From contig NZ_JBGCCJ010000001.1 of NCBI RefSeq assembly GCF_041262565.1, positions 1,736,001-1,800,000 on the forward strand: 64,000 nt of DNA, read 5' to 3'. The stretch comes from Leifsonia sp. EB41 (lineage in GTDB: Bacteria > Actinomycetota > Actinomycetes > Actinomycetales > Microbacteriaceae). Under the pieces are notes generated by a model, which did not search any database, was not told where the DNA came from, and saw only the letters and a program-made list of their open reading frames with translations. A program made the translations under genes and the position numbers. This document shows, piece by piece, positions 15,780-23,515 of the stretch (positions are counted from its first letter, which is position 1; each line of letters begins with the position of its first letter).

Positions 15780-17267
15780 GTGCTGAACTCCGACACCGCC
15801 TCCCGCCCCGCCGTCCGGCCGTCGCCGCCCTCGAAGTCCACCCCGGCCATCCGCTGGAGCCGCGCCCGCTGGCTGCTGCTCTTCGCGACCTGCATCGTGA
15901 TCGCCCTCGACGGCCTCGACGTGTCGATGGTGGGCGTCGCCCTCCCCTCGATCGGCAAGGAGCTCGGCCTCCAGCCGGGCGCGCTGCAGTGGATCGTGTC
16001 GGGCTACGTGCTCGGCTACGGCAGCCTCCTGCTGCTCGGCGGGCGCCTGGCCGACCTCCTCGGCCGGCGTACAGTGCTCCTCGTCGCGCTGAGCGTGTTC
16101 ACCGTCGCCTCCCTCGCCGGCGGCCTCTCGATGGACGCGGGCCTCCTCATCGCCAGCCGGTTCGTCAAGGGCGTCGCGGCCGCCTTCACCGCACCCGCCG
16201 CGTTCTCGCTGATCACGACCAACTTCGAGGAGGGGCCGCAGCGCAACAAGGCCATCTCGATCTTCACGACGTTCGCGGCGAGCGGCTTCTCGCTCGGCCT
16301 GATCATGAGCGGTCTGATGACGTCGCTGAGCTGGCGCTGGACCTTCCTCTTCTCCGTTCCGCTCGCCGTCCTCGCCCTGGTGCTCGGCGTCCTCTTCGTG
16401 CCGAAGGACGCCCGGGAGCGGGGCGCCGGTCACGACGTGCTCGGCGCGATCCTGCTGGCGGCCGGGATGCTGCTCCTCGTCTACACAGTGGTCTCCGCGC
16501 CCGGCGCCGGCTGGGGTTCGCTGCCGACCGTGCTCGGTTTCGTCGTCGCCGGTGCGCTGCTCGCCGCGTTCGTGATCCTGGAGCTGCGGGTGCGGCATCC
16601 GCTCGTCCGGTTCGGGATCTTCCGGGTCGCATCGGTGCTGCGGGCGAACCTCACCGCGATCACGCTGTTCGGCTCGTACGTGTCGTTCCAGTTCGTGCTC
16701 ACGCTCTACCTGCAGGACGTCCTCGGCTGGTCGCCGCTCGGCATGGCGCTCGCTCTGCTGCCGACCGGGCTGGTGGTCGTCGCGAGCGCGCCGTTCACCG
16801 ACCGCCTGATCGACCGCTTCGGGCCGACCGTGCTGATCATCGTCGGCCTGGGCTCGCTCTCCGCCGGCTACCTGCTGTTCCTCCGCCTGGGCACCGCCCC
16901 GGTCTACTGGCTGGACGTGCTGCCGCCTGTCGTACTGCTCGGCGTCGGCTTCGGGATCGGCTTCCCGGCGATCCAGGTGCAGGCGACGACGGGCGTGCAC
17001 GACGACGAGCAGGGCCTCGCGGCCGGGCTCGTGCAGACCAGCTCCCAGGTCGGCGGCGCGCTCGCGTTGGCGGTCACGACGGCGCTGATCGCGGGAGGCT
17101 CCGCACACGCGGCGGGAGGTCCGGCCGGCCTCGCGGAGCAGCTCGCGCACTACCGCCCCGGCCTGTACCTGAGCGCGGGGCTCGCGCTCGCCGGGCTCCT
17201 CATCGCGGCGCTCCCGCGCCGCCGCCGCCGCCTCCTCCTCCCTCTGGCGCCCACCCCCAACCCCTGA
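15780..17267 (+). CDS. DHA2-family (14-TM) MFS drug efflux transporter
   Basis: A 495-residue major-facilitator exporter with about fourteen helices, as in EmrB/QacA. Visible are DGLDVSMVGVALPSIGKEL in helix 1, the helix 2-3 loop GGRLADLLGRR and antiporter motif C-like Gly-rich stretches near residues 150-180. It would export a toxic small molecule by proton antiport. GTG 15780 is preferred because upstream codons (from ATG 15726) overlap the predicted promoter and operator and have atypical composition. Divergent from marR, which probably represses it. A family-1 palindrome follows 18 bp after the stop. Confidence 0.85.
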   Translation: MLNSDTASRPAVRPSPPSKSTPAIRWSRARWLLLFATCIVIALDGLDVSMVGVALPSIGKELGLQPGALQWIVSGYVLGYGSLLLLGGRLADLLGRRTVLLVALSVFTVASLAGGLSMDAGLLIASRFVKGVAAAFTAPAAFSLITTNFEEGPQRNKAISIFTTFAASGFSLGLIMSGLMTSLSWRWTFLFSVPLAVLALVLGVLFVPKDARERGAGHDVLGAILLAAGMLLLVYTVVSAPGAGWGSLPTVLGFVVAGALLAAFVILELRVRHPLVRFGIFRVASVLRANLTAITLFGSYVSFQFVLTLYLQDVLGWSPLGMALALLPTGLVVVASAPFTDRLIDRFGPTVLIIVGLGSLSAGYLLFLRLGTAPVYWLDVLPPVVLLGVGFGIGFPAIQVQATTGVHDDEQGLAAGLVQTSSQVGGALALAVTTALIAGGSAHAAGGPAGLAEQLAHYRPGLYLSAGLALAGLLIAALPRRRRRLLLPLAPTPNP

Positions 17268-17285
17268 CCGCGCGCTGACTACACA

Positions 17286-17352
17286 AGCATCGAGGGGCAC
17301 GTCGTTGTCACTTTCGGGCCTCCGAAACGACAACGACGTGCCCCTCGATGCT
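17286..17352. repeat. Family-1 intergenic palindrome, intact copy A
   Basis: Perfect 24-bp arms (17286-17309 and 17329-17352) containing CGAGGGGCACGTCGTTGTC, with a 19-base centre that itself pairs (TTTCGG/CCGAAA). It lies between the convergent DHA2 and APC genes, 18 and 12 bp from their stops. A long hairpin without a U-tract; it probably stops transcription from both sides or is a mobile palindromic repeat. Confidence 0.85.
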
Positions 17353-17364
17353 GGGTTTGGCGGG

Positions 17365-18756
17365 TTAGAGCTGCTCTACGGGGCCGCTCAGCGCCGGCGG
17401 CGCGACCCGGAACAGCCGCGTCCGCCACAGCAGGTAGCCCAGCCCGAGCGCGACCCACACCCCGCCGACCACCATCGCGCTCGGCTCCAGGCTGAACCAG
17501 AGGGCGACGTTGACCGCCACCCCGAGCGCCGGCAGCACCACGAATCCGAGGGCCGTCCGCCAGCCGCGCTGCTTCACGAACCGCACGTAGGTGAAGATCA
17601 CCGACAGGTTGACGAAGACGAACGCCACGAACGCGCCGAAGTTGATGAGGGAGGCCGCGCGGCTGAGGTCGAGGAAGACGGCCGAGCACGCGAGTGCCGC
17701 GATGAGCAGCACGTTGCCGGCCGGGACGCCCGCCTTGTTGAGCCGCCCGAAGAACCGTCGCGGCAGCGCGCCGTCGCGGCCCATCGCGAACAGGAGGCGC
17801 GCCGCGCTCATCTGCTGCGTGATCCCGCAGCCGAGCACCGCCACCATGTAGCCGCCGATGAAGAGCGCCTGGAACGCCGCGCCGCCGATGTACTTCGCGA
17901 TCTCCGGGGACGCGCCCACGATGTTGCCGACCGTCGACACGTCGGGGAACAGCACCTGCATGACATAGGTGACGCTCACGAAGAAGAGGCCGGCGACCCC
18001 GACGATGATCCGGATGGCGCGCGGGATGTCCCGCCGCGGGTGCTCGGCCTCCTCCGCGAGCGTGCTCACCGCGTCGAAGCCGAGGAACGACAGCGCCAGG
18101 ATCGCCGCCCCCGACGCGATCGCGCCCGCGTCGATCCCGGGCGAGAAGAACGGCGCGACCGAGAAGTGCGCGCCGTTCGCGCCCTCCACGATGTTCTTGA
18201 TCGTCAGCCCGACGAAGGCGACGGCGACGACCACCTGGATGACGACCAGGATCACGTTCACCTTGGCCGCGATCCGCACGCCGGTCAGGTTCAGCGCGGT
18301 GCAGACGGCGATGGTGGAGAGGATCCACACCCACGACGGCACCTCCGGGAACGCCGCCGTCATGTAGATCGCCGAGAGCAGCGCGTTGATCATCGGCAGC
18401 AGCAGGTAGTCGAGCGTCGCCGCCCAGCCGACCAGGAACCCGAGGTGCGGGTTGATCGCCTCGCGGGTGTACGTGTACGCCGAGCCGGCGCGCGGATAGA
18501 AGCGGACCATCTTGGCGTAGCTGAGTGCGGTGATGAGCACGGCGACCAGCACCAGCAGGTACGACAACGGGACGTGCCCGTGCGTGATGTCCGCGACGAT
18601 CCCGAAGGTGTCGAAGACCGCGAGCGGCGCCATGTAGGCGAGGCCGAGGAACACGATGTGACGCAGGGTGAGGCTGCGACGGAGGCCAGAGGCCTGGAGG
18701 TCGTCGACAGTCTCGGCGGAACGGGCGGGGGAGATGGCGGGGTCGAGCTGGGACAT
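17365..18756 (-). CDS. APC-superfamily amino acid/amine permease
   Basis: A 463-residue transporter with about twelve helices; the N-terminal LTLRHIVFLGLAYMAPLAVF and the later RFYPRAGSAYTYT are characteristic of the APC superfamily. It imports an amino acid, amine or similar small organic nitrogen compound. Starts at ATG 18756, 56 bp after the amidohydrolase stop, so the two form an operon in which imported substrate would be hydrolysed by the amidohydrolase. A convergent family-1 palindrome lies 12 bp past the stop. Confidence 0.85.
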   Translation of the reverse strand: MSQLDPAISPARSAETVDDLQASGLRRSLTLRHIVFLGLAYMAPLAVFDTFGIVADITHGHVPLSYLLVLVAVLITALSYAKMVRFYPRAGSAYTYTREAINPHLGFLVGWAATLDYLLLPMINALLSAIYMTAAFPEVPSWVWILSTIAVCTALNLTGVRIAAKVNVILVVIQVVVAVAFVGLTIKNIVEGANGAHFSVAPFFSPGIDAGAIASGAAILALSFLGFDAVSTLAEEAEHPRRDIPRAIRIIVGVAGLFFVSVTYVMQVLFPDVSTVGNIVGASPEIAKYIGGAAFQALFIGGYMVAVLGCGITQQMSAARLLFAMGRDGALPRRFFGRLNKAGVPAGNVLLIAALACSAVFLDLSRAASLINFGAFVAFVFVNLSVIFTYVRFVKQRGWRTALGFVVLPALGVAVNVALWFSLEPSAMVVGGVWVALGLGYLLWRTRLFRVAPPALSGPVEQL

Positions 18757-18812
18757 CGGGTGGATCCTTTCGCTGCGATGGGAGAGGAACGAGTGGGTGT
18801 GACTGGGCGGGC

Positions 18813-20501
18813 CTAGTGCCCTTCCGCCGAGCAGTGCGCGAGCGCCCCGAACTGCTCCGGCGCCGGCGCGTCCCGGTCGGCGTCGTGCACGACCTCGCCC
18901 CCGACCACCGTCAGCGCCGCCTGCTGCTCGAGCAGAGCGGCAGGGTCGCCCTCGTGCTCGTACAGGTCCCCCGACCACGCGACGACGTCGGCGCGCGCCC
19001 CCACGCGCAGGACGCCGAGGTCGTCCTCCGCGTGCCACGCCCACGCCCCCTCGCGGGTGTAGCCGCGGATCGCGTCGTCCAGGCCGATCCGCTCGGCGGG
19101 CGTCCAGGCGTCGCGGCCGTCGAGCCCCGCGCGGGTGAGGGCCGAGTAGAACCCCACGAGCGGATCCATCTCGCCCACCTGCCAGTCGCTGGACAGCGCA
19201 ACGTGCGCGCCCGACTCCATGAGCGAGCGCACGCGCCAGGCGCGGTCCCAGCGCTGCTCGCCGATGTTGTCCATCCAGGTGCCCGCGACGAGGTCGGGCG
19301 AGCAGTGCCGCGGCTGCATGGCGGCCGTGACGCCGAGCGCGGCGAAGCGGGGGAGGTCGTCGGGGTGGAGGCATTCGACGTGCACGATCCCGTGCCGGCG
19401 GTCGCGGGTCCGGTTGGTCCGCGCGGCGGCCTCGATCGCGTCGAGGGCGAGGCGGATGCCGCCGTCCCCGGTCGCGTGCGTGTGTGTCTGGAAGCCGAGC
19501 CGGTCGAGCTCGGTGACGATGCGGGTCAGCTCGCCGAGCGGGGCGGACGGGTGACCTCGGTGGCCTGGACGGTTCGCGTAGTCGTCGAGCATCCACGCGG
19601 TGTGCGGCTCGATCACGTCGTCCGCGTAGAGCTTCACCGGGCCGAAGCGCAGCCGCTCGTCCGCGTGCGCCCCGTCGACGGCCTCCCGCAGCTCGCGGCG
19701 GAAGGCGGCGTCCGCGTCGATCGGGTGGAACAGCGCCGCGATCACCCGCGAGCTGAGCAGCCCGCGCTCGCGCGCCCGGTCGAGGAGGCCGACCTCCGCG
19801 AGCGGGACCTGAGGCTCCACCACGGTCGTGATCCCCGACGCGGTGGCGAGCGCGAGGCTTCCGAGCAGGCGGCGGTAGCGTCGCTCGGGCGAGTACAGCG
19901 GGATGTCGCGCTGCAGGCCGGCGAGCCCCGCGGTCGTCATGGCGCTGGTGTAGAAGTCGGTGACCCAGCCGGTCGCCCGGCCGTCGGCGTCCCGCTCCGG
20001 GCGGCCCCATGGGATGTCGCCGCCGCCCGCGATGCCGAGCGCGCGCAGGGCCGCGTCGTTGAGCCAGACCGAGTGCTGGTCGTAGGTGGTGACGAACACC
20101 GGACGGTCGGTGAGTCCCGCCAGGTCGGCGGCGTTCGGGCGGCGGCCCGGCACGATCGAGTAGACGGCGTTCTCGGCGCAGATCCAGTCGAGGTCCGGGC
20201 GGCGCTCGGCGAGCTCGCGGATGCGGCGGCGCACCTCGTCGAGCGTCTCGGCGCCCTCCAGGCTCACCGCGTCCGGGTCGAAGCCGAGCAGGAGGTGGTT
20301 GTGGCTGTCGATGATGCCGGGCGTGACGAGGGCGCCGCCGAGGTCGCGGGTCTCACGGGCGGCGGGAGCGTCCGAGGCCGGGCCGACGTAGCTGATCCGG
20401 CCGTCCGTCACGCCGACCGCCTCGGCCCACGGCTGCGCGTCGTCGAAGGTCCTGACCCTGGCTCCGGTGAGGAGGAGGTCGGCGGTCTGAGCTACGGTCA
20501 C
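18813..20501 (-). CDS. YtcJ-like metal-dependent amidohydrolase
   Basis: A 562-residue amidohydrolase_3 protein with composite N- and C-terminal beta sandwich and a TIM barrel. The first metal motif is SHNHLLLG near residue 70, later His ligands appear in HTHATGDGG and VHVECLHPDD, and an Asp lies in ALSSDWQ. The family hydrolyses C-N bonds (amides, formamides, imidic compounds) with one or two zinc or iron ions; the substrate is unknown. It heads an operon with the APC permease and diverges from a TetR gene with a 30-bp perfect operator between them. Confidence 0.85.
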   Translation of the reverse strand: MTVAQTADLLLTGARVRTFDDAQPWAEAVGVTDGRISYVGPASDAPAARETRDLGGALVTPGIIDSHNHLLLGFDPDAVSLEGAETLDEVRRRIRELAERRPDLDWICAENAVYSIVPGRRPNAADLAGLTDRPVFVTTYDQHSVWLNDAALRALGIAGGGDIPWGRPERDADGRATGWVTDFYTSAMTTAGLAGLQRDIPLYSPERRYRRLLGSLALATASGITTVVEPQVPLAEVGLLDRARERGLLSSRVIAALFHPIDADAAFRRELREAVDGAHADERLRFGPVKLYADDVIEPHTAWMLDDYANRPGHRGHPSAPLGELTRIVTELDRLGFQTHTHATGDGGIRLALDAIEAAARTNRTRDRRHGIVHVECLHPDDLPRFAALGVTAAMQPRHCSPDLVAGTWMDNIGEQRWDRAWRVRSLMESGAHVALSSDWQVGEMDPLVGFYSALTRAGLDGRDAWTPAERIGLDDAIRGYTREGAWAWHAEDDLGVLRVGARADVVAWSGDLYEHEGDPAALLEQQAALTVVGGEVVHDADRDAPAPEQFGALAHCSAEGH

Positions 20502-20524
20502 GGTGGTCCCATCGACGGTGAGGA

Positions 20525-20554
20525 GAATTCTTTGACACTTGCGTCAAAGAATTC
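20525..20554. promoter_or_regulatory. 30-bp perfect dyad, candidate TetR operator
   Basis: Perfect 12-bp arms GAATTCTTTGAC and GTCAAAGAATTC around a 6-base centre, 24 bp upstream of the amidohydrolase start and 71 bp upstream of tetR. TTTGAC may overlap a -35. Length and position fit a TetR repressor controlling its own gene and the divergent catabolic operon. Confidence 0.65.
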
Positions 20555-20612
20555 CACGAGTGTGCCACGCCTCCGCGGAAGGTGTCAAGCGATCCCGTCC
20601 GCCGCGCGCCGG

Positions 20613-20618
20613 TAGGGT
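20613..20618 (+). promoter_or_regulatory. -10 element of a leaderless promoter (tetR)
   Basis: TAGGGT ends six bases before the ATG at 20625, with no ribosome-binding sequence between. Confidence 0.5.
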
Positions 20619-20624
20619 CGACTC

Positions 20625-21245
20625 ATGGCCCGGCCGAAGAAGCAGGATGAGCGTCGCGCCGACCTCATCGAGGCGGCGCTCAGCGCAGTCGGCGAACGCG
20701 GCCTCCGCTCGCTCTCGCTGGCCGACGTCGCGGCGAAGGCCGGGCTCACCCGCGGCGCGATCCTCTACTACTACGAGGACCTCGACCAGCTCCTGGTGGA
20801 GGCCCACCGCGCCGGCCTCGAACGGTTCTGCGACCACAGGGACGCGGTGGTCGCGGGCATCCCCGAGCCACAGCTCCAGCTCGCCGCCGCCATCCGGGAG
20901 GGCCTGCCGAGCGGCCCGGACGACGCCCTCATGCGCCTGCTCTACGAGTTCGACGTGCTCGCCGGCACCTCCACACTGCACGACGAACTGGTCGAGCGCA
21001 TGTACCTGCGCCAGCTCGCGACCTACACCGGCATCCTGGAGCGCGGCGCCGCGGCGGGCGTGTTCGCGCCGGCGCTCCCCGTCGAGACGCTGGCCATGAA
21101 CCTGGTCGCCCTGGAGGACGCCTACGGCCTCCACATCGTCGCGGGCAACAGCCTGATCACCGTCGCGAGCGCCGAGGCCGCCATGCGCGCCGCCGCCACC
21201 GCCTTCGGCGCCCCCACGACCCTCCACTCGCCGAGGGGCACGTAA
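20625..21245 (+). CDS. TetR-family transcriptional regulator
   Basis: A 206-residue repressor. The N-terminal HTH runs over residues about 10-55 (LIEAALSAVGERGLRSLSLADVA, then GLTRGAILYYYEDLDQLL); the C-terminal ligand domain is variable. Likely represses the divergent amidohydrolase/APC operon and itself through the 20525-20554 dyad. The start follows a TAGGGT -10 by six bases. Its TAA stop lies inside the left arm of the interrupted family-1 palindrome, so insertion of that element could have set the C-terminus. Confidence 0.85.
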   Translation: MARPKKQDERRADLIEAALSAVGERGLRSLSLADVAAKAGLTRGAILYYYEDLDQLLVEAHRAGLERFCDHRDAVVAGIPEPQLQLAAAIREGLPSGPDDALMRLLYEFDVLAGTSTLHDELVERMYLRQLATYTGILERGAAAGVFAPALPVETLAMNLVALEDAYGLHIVAGNSLITVASAEAAMRAAATAFGAPTTLHSPRGT

Positions 21246-21255
21246 ACGCCCCTAA
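21229..21255. repeat. Left half of an interrupted family-1 palindrome
   Basis: From CGCCGAGGGG through CACGTAAACGCCCCTAA this matches one arm of the intact element at 63330-63390. The complementary arm lies about 1 kb away at 22229-22264. It ends with ACGCCCCTAA (21246-21255), which is directly repeated at 22219-22228. Confidence 0.75.
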
Positions 21256-21347
21256 CGGCGCTACTCGCAAAGCGCACGACTTTGCTCGCTCTATCCTGCG
21301 GTCGGTAGCATCTGATCGACTTTCAGGTTAGAGGGACGGGGACACTC

Positions 21348-22166
21348 ATGGCTGACTCGCCGAACGGGTTCGAATCGGAATGCTTCTTCATTGCACCGAT
21401 TGGCGAGGAAGGCAGTGATGTCCGTAAACGTTCGGACGGCGTGCTGAACTACATCGTCAGCAGGGCAGCGGAAGAAGTCGGGCTGACCGCAATTCGGGCT
21501 GACAAGATTTCGAGCCCCGGTCAGATCAACCTTCAGGTCATCGAGCACGTGCTCTCTGCGCGCGCGGTGGTAGCTGATCTGACTGGCCTAAACCCCAACG
21601 TCTTCTACGAGATGGCTGTGCGACACACAGCGAAGCTACCCATAGTTCTCATCGCTGAAAGGGGCACTGACCTGCCCTTTGATATTTCGCAAATGCGCAC
21701 GATCTTCTTCAGTCACACCGATCTGGCTGATGCGGACGACTGCCGGAAAGCAATCGCCACCCAGCTGCAGGACGCGCTGGAGGGCGGAAATGTTGACAGC
21801 CCGATCTCGACGGCGCTCGATGTGAGTAGCTTGTCGACTGGTAGCGCGATTGACCGAAGTGTCGCGGAACTCGTTACGACCGTTGAGGACCTCGCTCGGA
21901 TGCAGCGCGAGACGCGGGAAGCCGTGGCCAAGATCGATCGACAGACCGGCAGAGCGGTGGTTCAGCCAGCTGTCATTTCCGATCTCGTCGAGGCGTTCGA
22001 CCACCTGATCGCCGTCTCCGATGGGACAGTCGATGACCCGCTCGAGAGTGTAGTCAAGGAATTCCTGAACCCGGTGAGATACCTGAGTCGCCATGGATAT
22101 GGCCTGCCGCTAAACCGCCAGCGCGCGTCGAATAAGCCCCTTCCCTCGACCGAGAACGAGTCGTAG
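21348..22166 (+). CDS. TIR/nucleoside deoxyribosyltransferase-fold protein, possible defence effector
   Basis: A 272-residue protein. The N-terminal half (about residues 10-125) begins CFFIAPIGEEGSDVRKRSDG and contains VVADLTGLNPNVFYEMAVRH and LPFDISQMRT, a pattern I associate with a Rossmann-like domain related to nucleoside 2-deoxyribosyltransferases and TIR NADases; the Glu in FYEMAVRH is the candidate catalytic residue. The C-terminal half is helical (VAELVTTVEDLARMQRETREAV), perhaps for oligomerisation. Codon use and GC differ from the neighbours. A promoter-like TTGCTC-N18-TAGCAT precedes it. NAD or nucleotide hydrolysis in phage defence is inference; no partner gene is adjacent. Confidence 0.6.
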   Translation: MADSPNGFESECFFIAPIGEEGSDVRKRSDGVLNYIVSRAAEEVGLTAIRADKISSPGQINLQVIEHVLSARAVVADLTGLNPNVFYEMAVRHTAKLPIVLIAERGTDLPFDISQMRTIFFSHTDLADADDCRKAIATQLQDALEGGNVDSPISTALDVSSLSTGSAIDRSVAELVTTVEDLARMQRETREAVAKIDRQTGRAVVQPAVISDLVEAFDHLIAVSDGTVDDPLESVVKEFLNPVRYLSRHGYGLPLNRQRASNKPLPSTENES

Positions 22167-22171
22167 GAGGG

Positions 22172-22188
22172 GCGCGCCGCAGGCGCGC
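22172..22188. terminator. Hairpin after the inserted gene
   Basis: GCGCGCC and GGCGCGC pair around a GCA loop, beginning 6 bp after the stop codon of the 21348-22166 gene and lying inside the insert. Confidence 0.5.
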
Positions 22189-22218
22189 TCATAAGCAACA
22201 TAGCTAGGAACGCTCTGC

Positions 22219-22264
22219 ACGCCCCTAAAACGCGGTTCTAGGGGCGTTTACGTGCCCTTCGGCG
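22219..22264. repeat. Right half of the interrupted family-1 palindrome with the second direct-repeat copy
   Basis: Contains ACGCCCCTAA (22219-22228), the palindrome centre and the complete right arm (GGGGCGTTTACGTGCCC, then TTCGGCG) ending 16 bp before the lacI-type gene's stop. Complementary to 21229-21254 over 26 bp with a single mismatch. Confidence 0.75.
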
Positions 22265-22280
22265 AAGGGAGGAGAGAGGG

Positions 22281-23279
22281 TTAGGCGGGTGGGGCGGTGC
22301 TGGCGCGGCGGATGAGGCGGGTCGGCAGGCGGATGTGGGTCGGGTCCGGCTCCTCGCCGGCCATCAGCGCCACCACCAGCTCGGCGGCCGCAGCCCCGAG
22401 CCGTCCCATCGGCTGGCGAATCGTCGTCAGCGGGGTGGAGTACCGCGACGCCTCCGGGATGTCGTCGAAGCCGACCACCGACAGGTCGCGCGGCACCTCC
22501 AGCCCGAGCTCGTGGGCCACTTCGATGACCATGATCGCGGACAGGTCGTTGGCGGCGAAGATCGCGCTGGGCCGCTCGGGCGCGGCGAGCAGGCGGCGGG
22601 CCGCCTCCCGTGCGCTCTCCTGCTCGTAGTTGCCGAGCCCGACGATCGTCGGGTCGAACGGGATGCCGGCCTCCGCGAGCGCTCGACGGTAGCCCGCGTC
22701 GCGCGCGGCCGCCGAGCGCAGGTCCGGCCGGCCGGCGACGAAGCCGATGCGGCGGTGGCCGAGCCCGATCAGGAAGTCCACGGCACTGCGCGCGCCGCCG
22801 AAGCTGTCCGACTCCACGGTCGGGAGGTCGGCGCGGCCGGTGTGCGGGTCGACGGCCACGATCGGGACGTCCGCGTTCGCGTTGACCACGGTCGGCGTCA
22901 CCATGATGACGCCGTCGATGAGCGTGCCGCTCAGCCGGCTGAGCGAGCGCCGTTCCCAGCCCTCCGAGGCGCCGTGCCGCGATCCGCTGTAGGCGAGGAG
23001 GTCGTAATGGGAGTCCGCGAGCGCCGCCCCGACGCCCTTCAGCACCTCCGCGCTGAAGGGCTCGAAGTCGGCCACGAGCACGCCGATCACGCCGGTCTGC
23101 CGCGAGCGCATGCTCGACGCGACCAGGCTCGACTCGTAGCCGAGCTCCTCCACGACCCGGAGCACGCGCTCGGCGGTGTGCGAGGCGACGCCGTAGCGGC
23201 CGTTGACCGCTTTCGACACGGTCGCAGCGGACACTCCGGCCGCTTCCGCCACGTCGTTGATGGTTGGACGTCGTCCCAT
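22281..23279 (-). CDS. LacI-family transcriptional regulator
   Basis: A 332-residue repressor. The N-terminal LacI HTH runs PTINDVAEAAGVSAATVSKAVNGR (residues about 4-27), followed by a periplasmic-binding-protein-like sensor with FEPFSAEVLKGVGAAL and a C-terminal VVGFDDIPEASRYSTPLTTIRQPM. Starts at ATG 23279 (the longer frame would begin upstream of a TATGCT -10 eight bases away, suggesting a near-leaderless message). Divergent from the sugar ABC and glycosidase operon, whose promoter it most likely represses through the triple repeat at 23297-23332. Convergent with the inserted gene. Confidence 0.88.
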   Translation of the reverse strand: MGRRPTINDVAEAAGVSAATVSKAVNGRYGVASHTAERVLRVVEELGYESSLVASSMRSRQTGVIGVLVADFEPFSAEVLKGVGAALADSHYDLLAYSGSRHGASEGWERRSLSRLSGTLIDGVIMVTPTVVNANADVPIVAVDPHTGRADLPTVESDSFGGARSAVDFLIGLGHRRIGFVAGRPDLRSAAARDAGYRRALAEAGIPFDPTIVGLGNYEQESAREAARRLLAAPERPSAIFAANDLSAIMVIEVAHELGLEVPRDLSVVGFDDIPEASRYSTPLTTIRQPMGRLGAAAAELVVALMAGEEPDPTHIRLPTRLIRRASTAPPA

Positions 23280-23296
23280 GACCGAGCAGCATAGCA

Positions 23297-23332
23297 ATCT
23301 CGAAAAGGATTTCGAAAAGGATTTCGAAAACG
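23297..23332. promoter_or_regulatory. Three tandem 12-bp units (ATTTCGAAAAGG), candidate LacI operator array
   Basis: Units at 23297-23308, 23309-23320 and 23321-23332 differ by one base each from ATTTCGAAAAGG; the middle of each is the palindrome TCGA, extended to TTTCGAAA in units 2 and 3. The array ends two bases before a TTGACA -35 of the sugar operon and lies beside the lacI start. Regular 12-bp spacing suggests cooperative repressor binding. Confidence 0.55.
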
Positions 23333-23333
23333 T

Positions 23334-23363
23334 TTGACACCTCTTCAGGGCCCTTGCGACACT
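23334..23363 (+). promoter_or_regulatory. Probable promoter of the sugar ABC/GH3 operon
   Basis: TTGACA at 23334-23339 with GACACT at 23358-23363 (18-base spacer). The -35 is perfect, the -10 weak. It directly follows the triple-repeat operator and leaves a leader of about 145 bases before the binding-protein gene. Confidence 0.45.
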
Positions 23364-23515
23364 GACGTGGTCCGGTCAGCCTCCCGGACCGACGAGTCCC
23401 AGCTCCGGCCCCAGGCGAGAGGCTTCGCCCGACCGGACGCCCCGGCACGGACCCCCGTCACCTGGCATCGCGAATCCGTGGATGCCGCTCAACGAAGAGA
23501 ACAGGTTGGAATCAC

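Larger units (their letters stand above)
21256..22228 (+). mobile_element. Single-gene insert in a palindromic repeat, bounded by 10-bp direct repeats
   Basis: Removing this 973-bp stretch joins 21255 to 22229 and recreates a 63-bp family-1 palindrome with 26-bp arms and one mismatch. The boundary sequence ACGCCCCTAA is present at both ends (21246-21255 and 22219-22228) and only once in the intact element at 63330-63390. The insert is visibly poorer in GC than its surroundings, carries one complete gene with its own promoter-like sequence and a hairpin after the stop, and has no transposase, integrase or obvious terminal inverted repeats. Calling it an insertion is inference from this arrangement. 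Confidence 0.6.

Noticed and set aside
21256-22218. Terminal inverted repeats of a classical transposon at the insert ends
   Set aside because: The left end (CGGCGCTACTCGC) and the complement of the right end (GCAGAGCGTTCC) do not match; only the direct repeat is clear.
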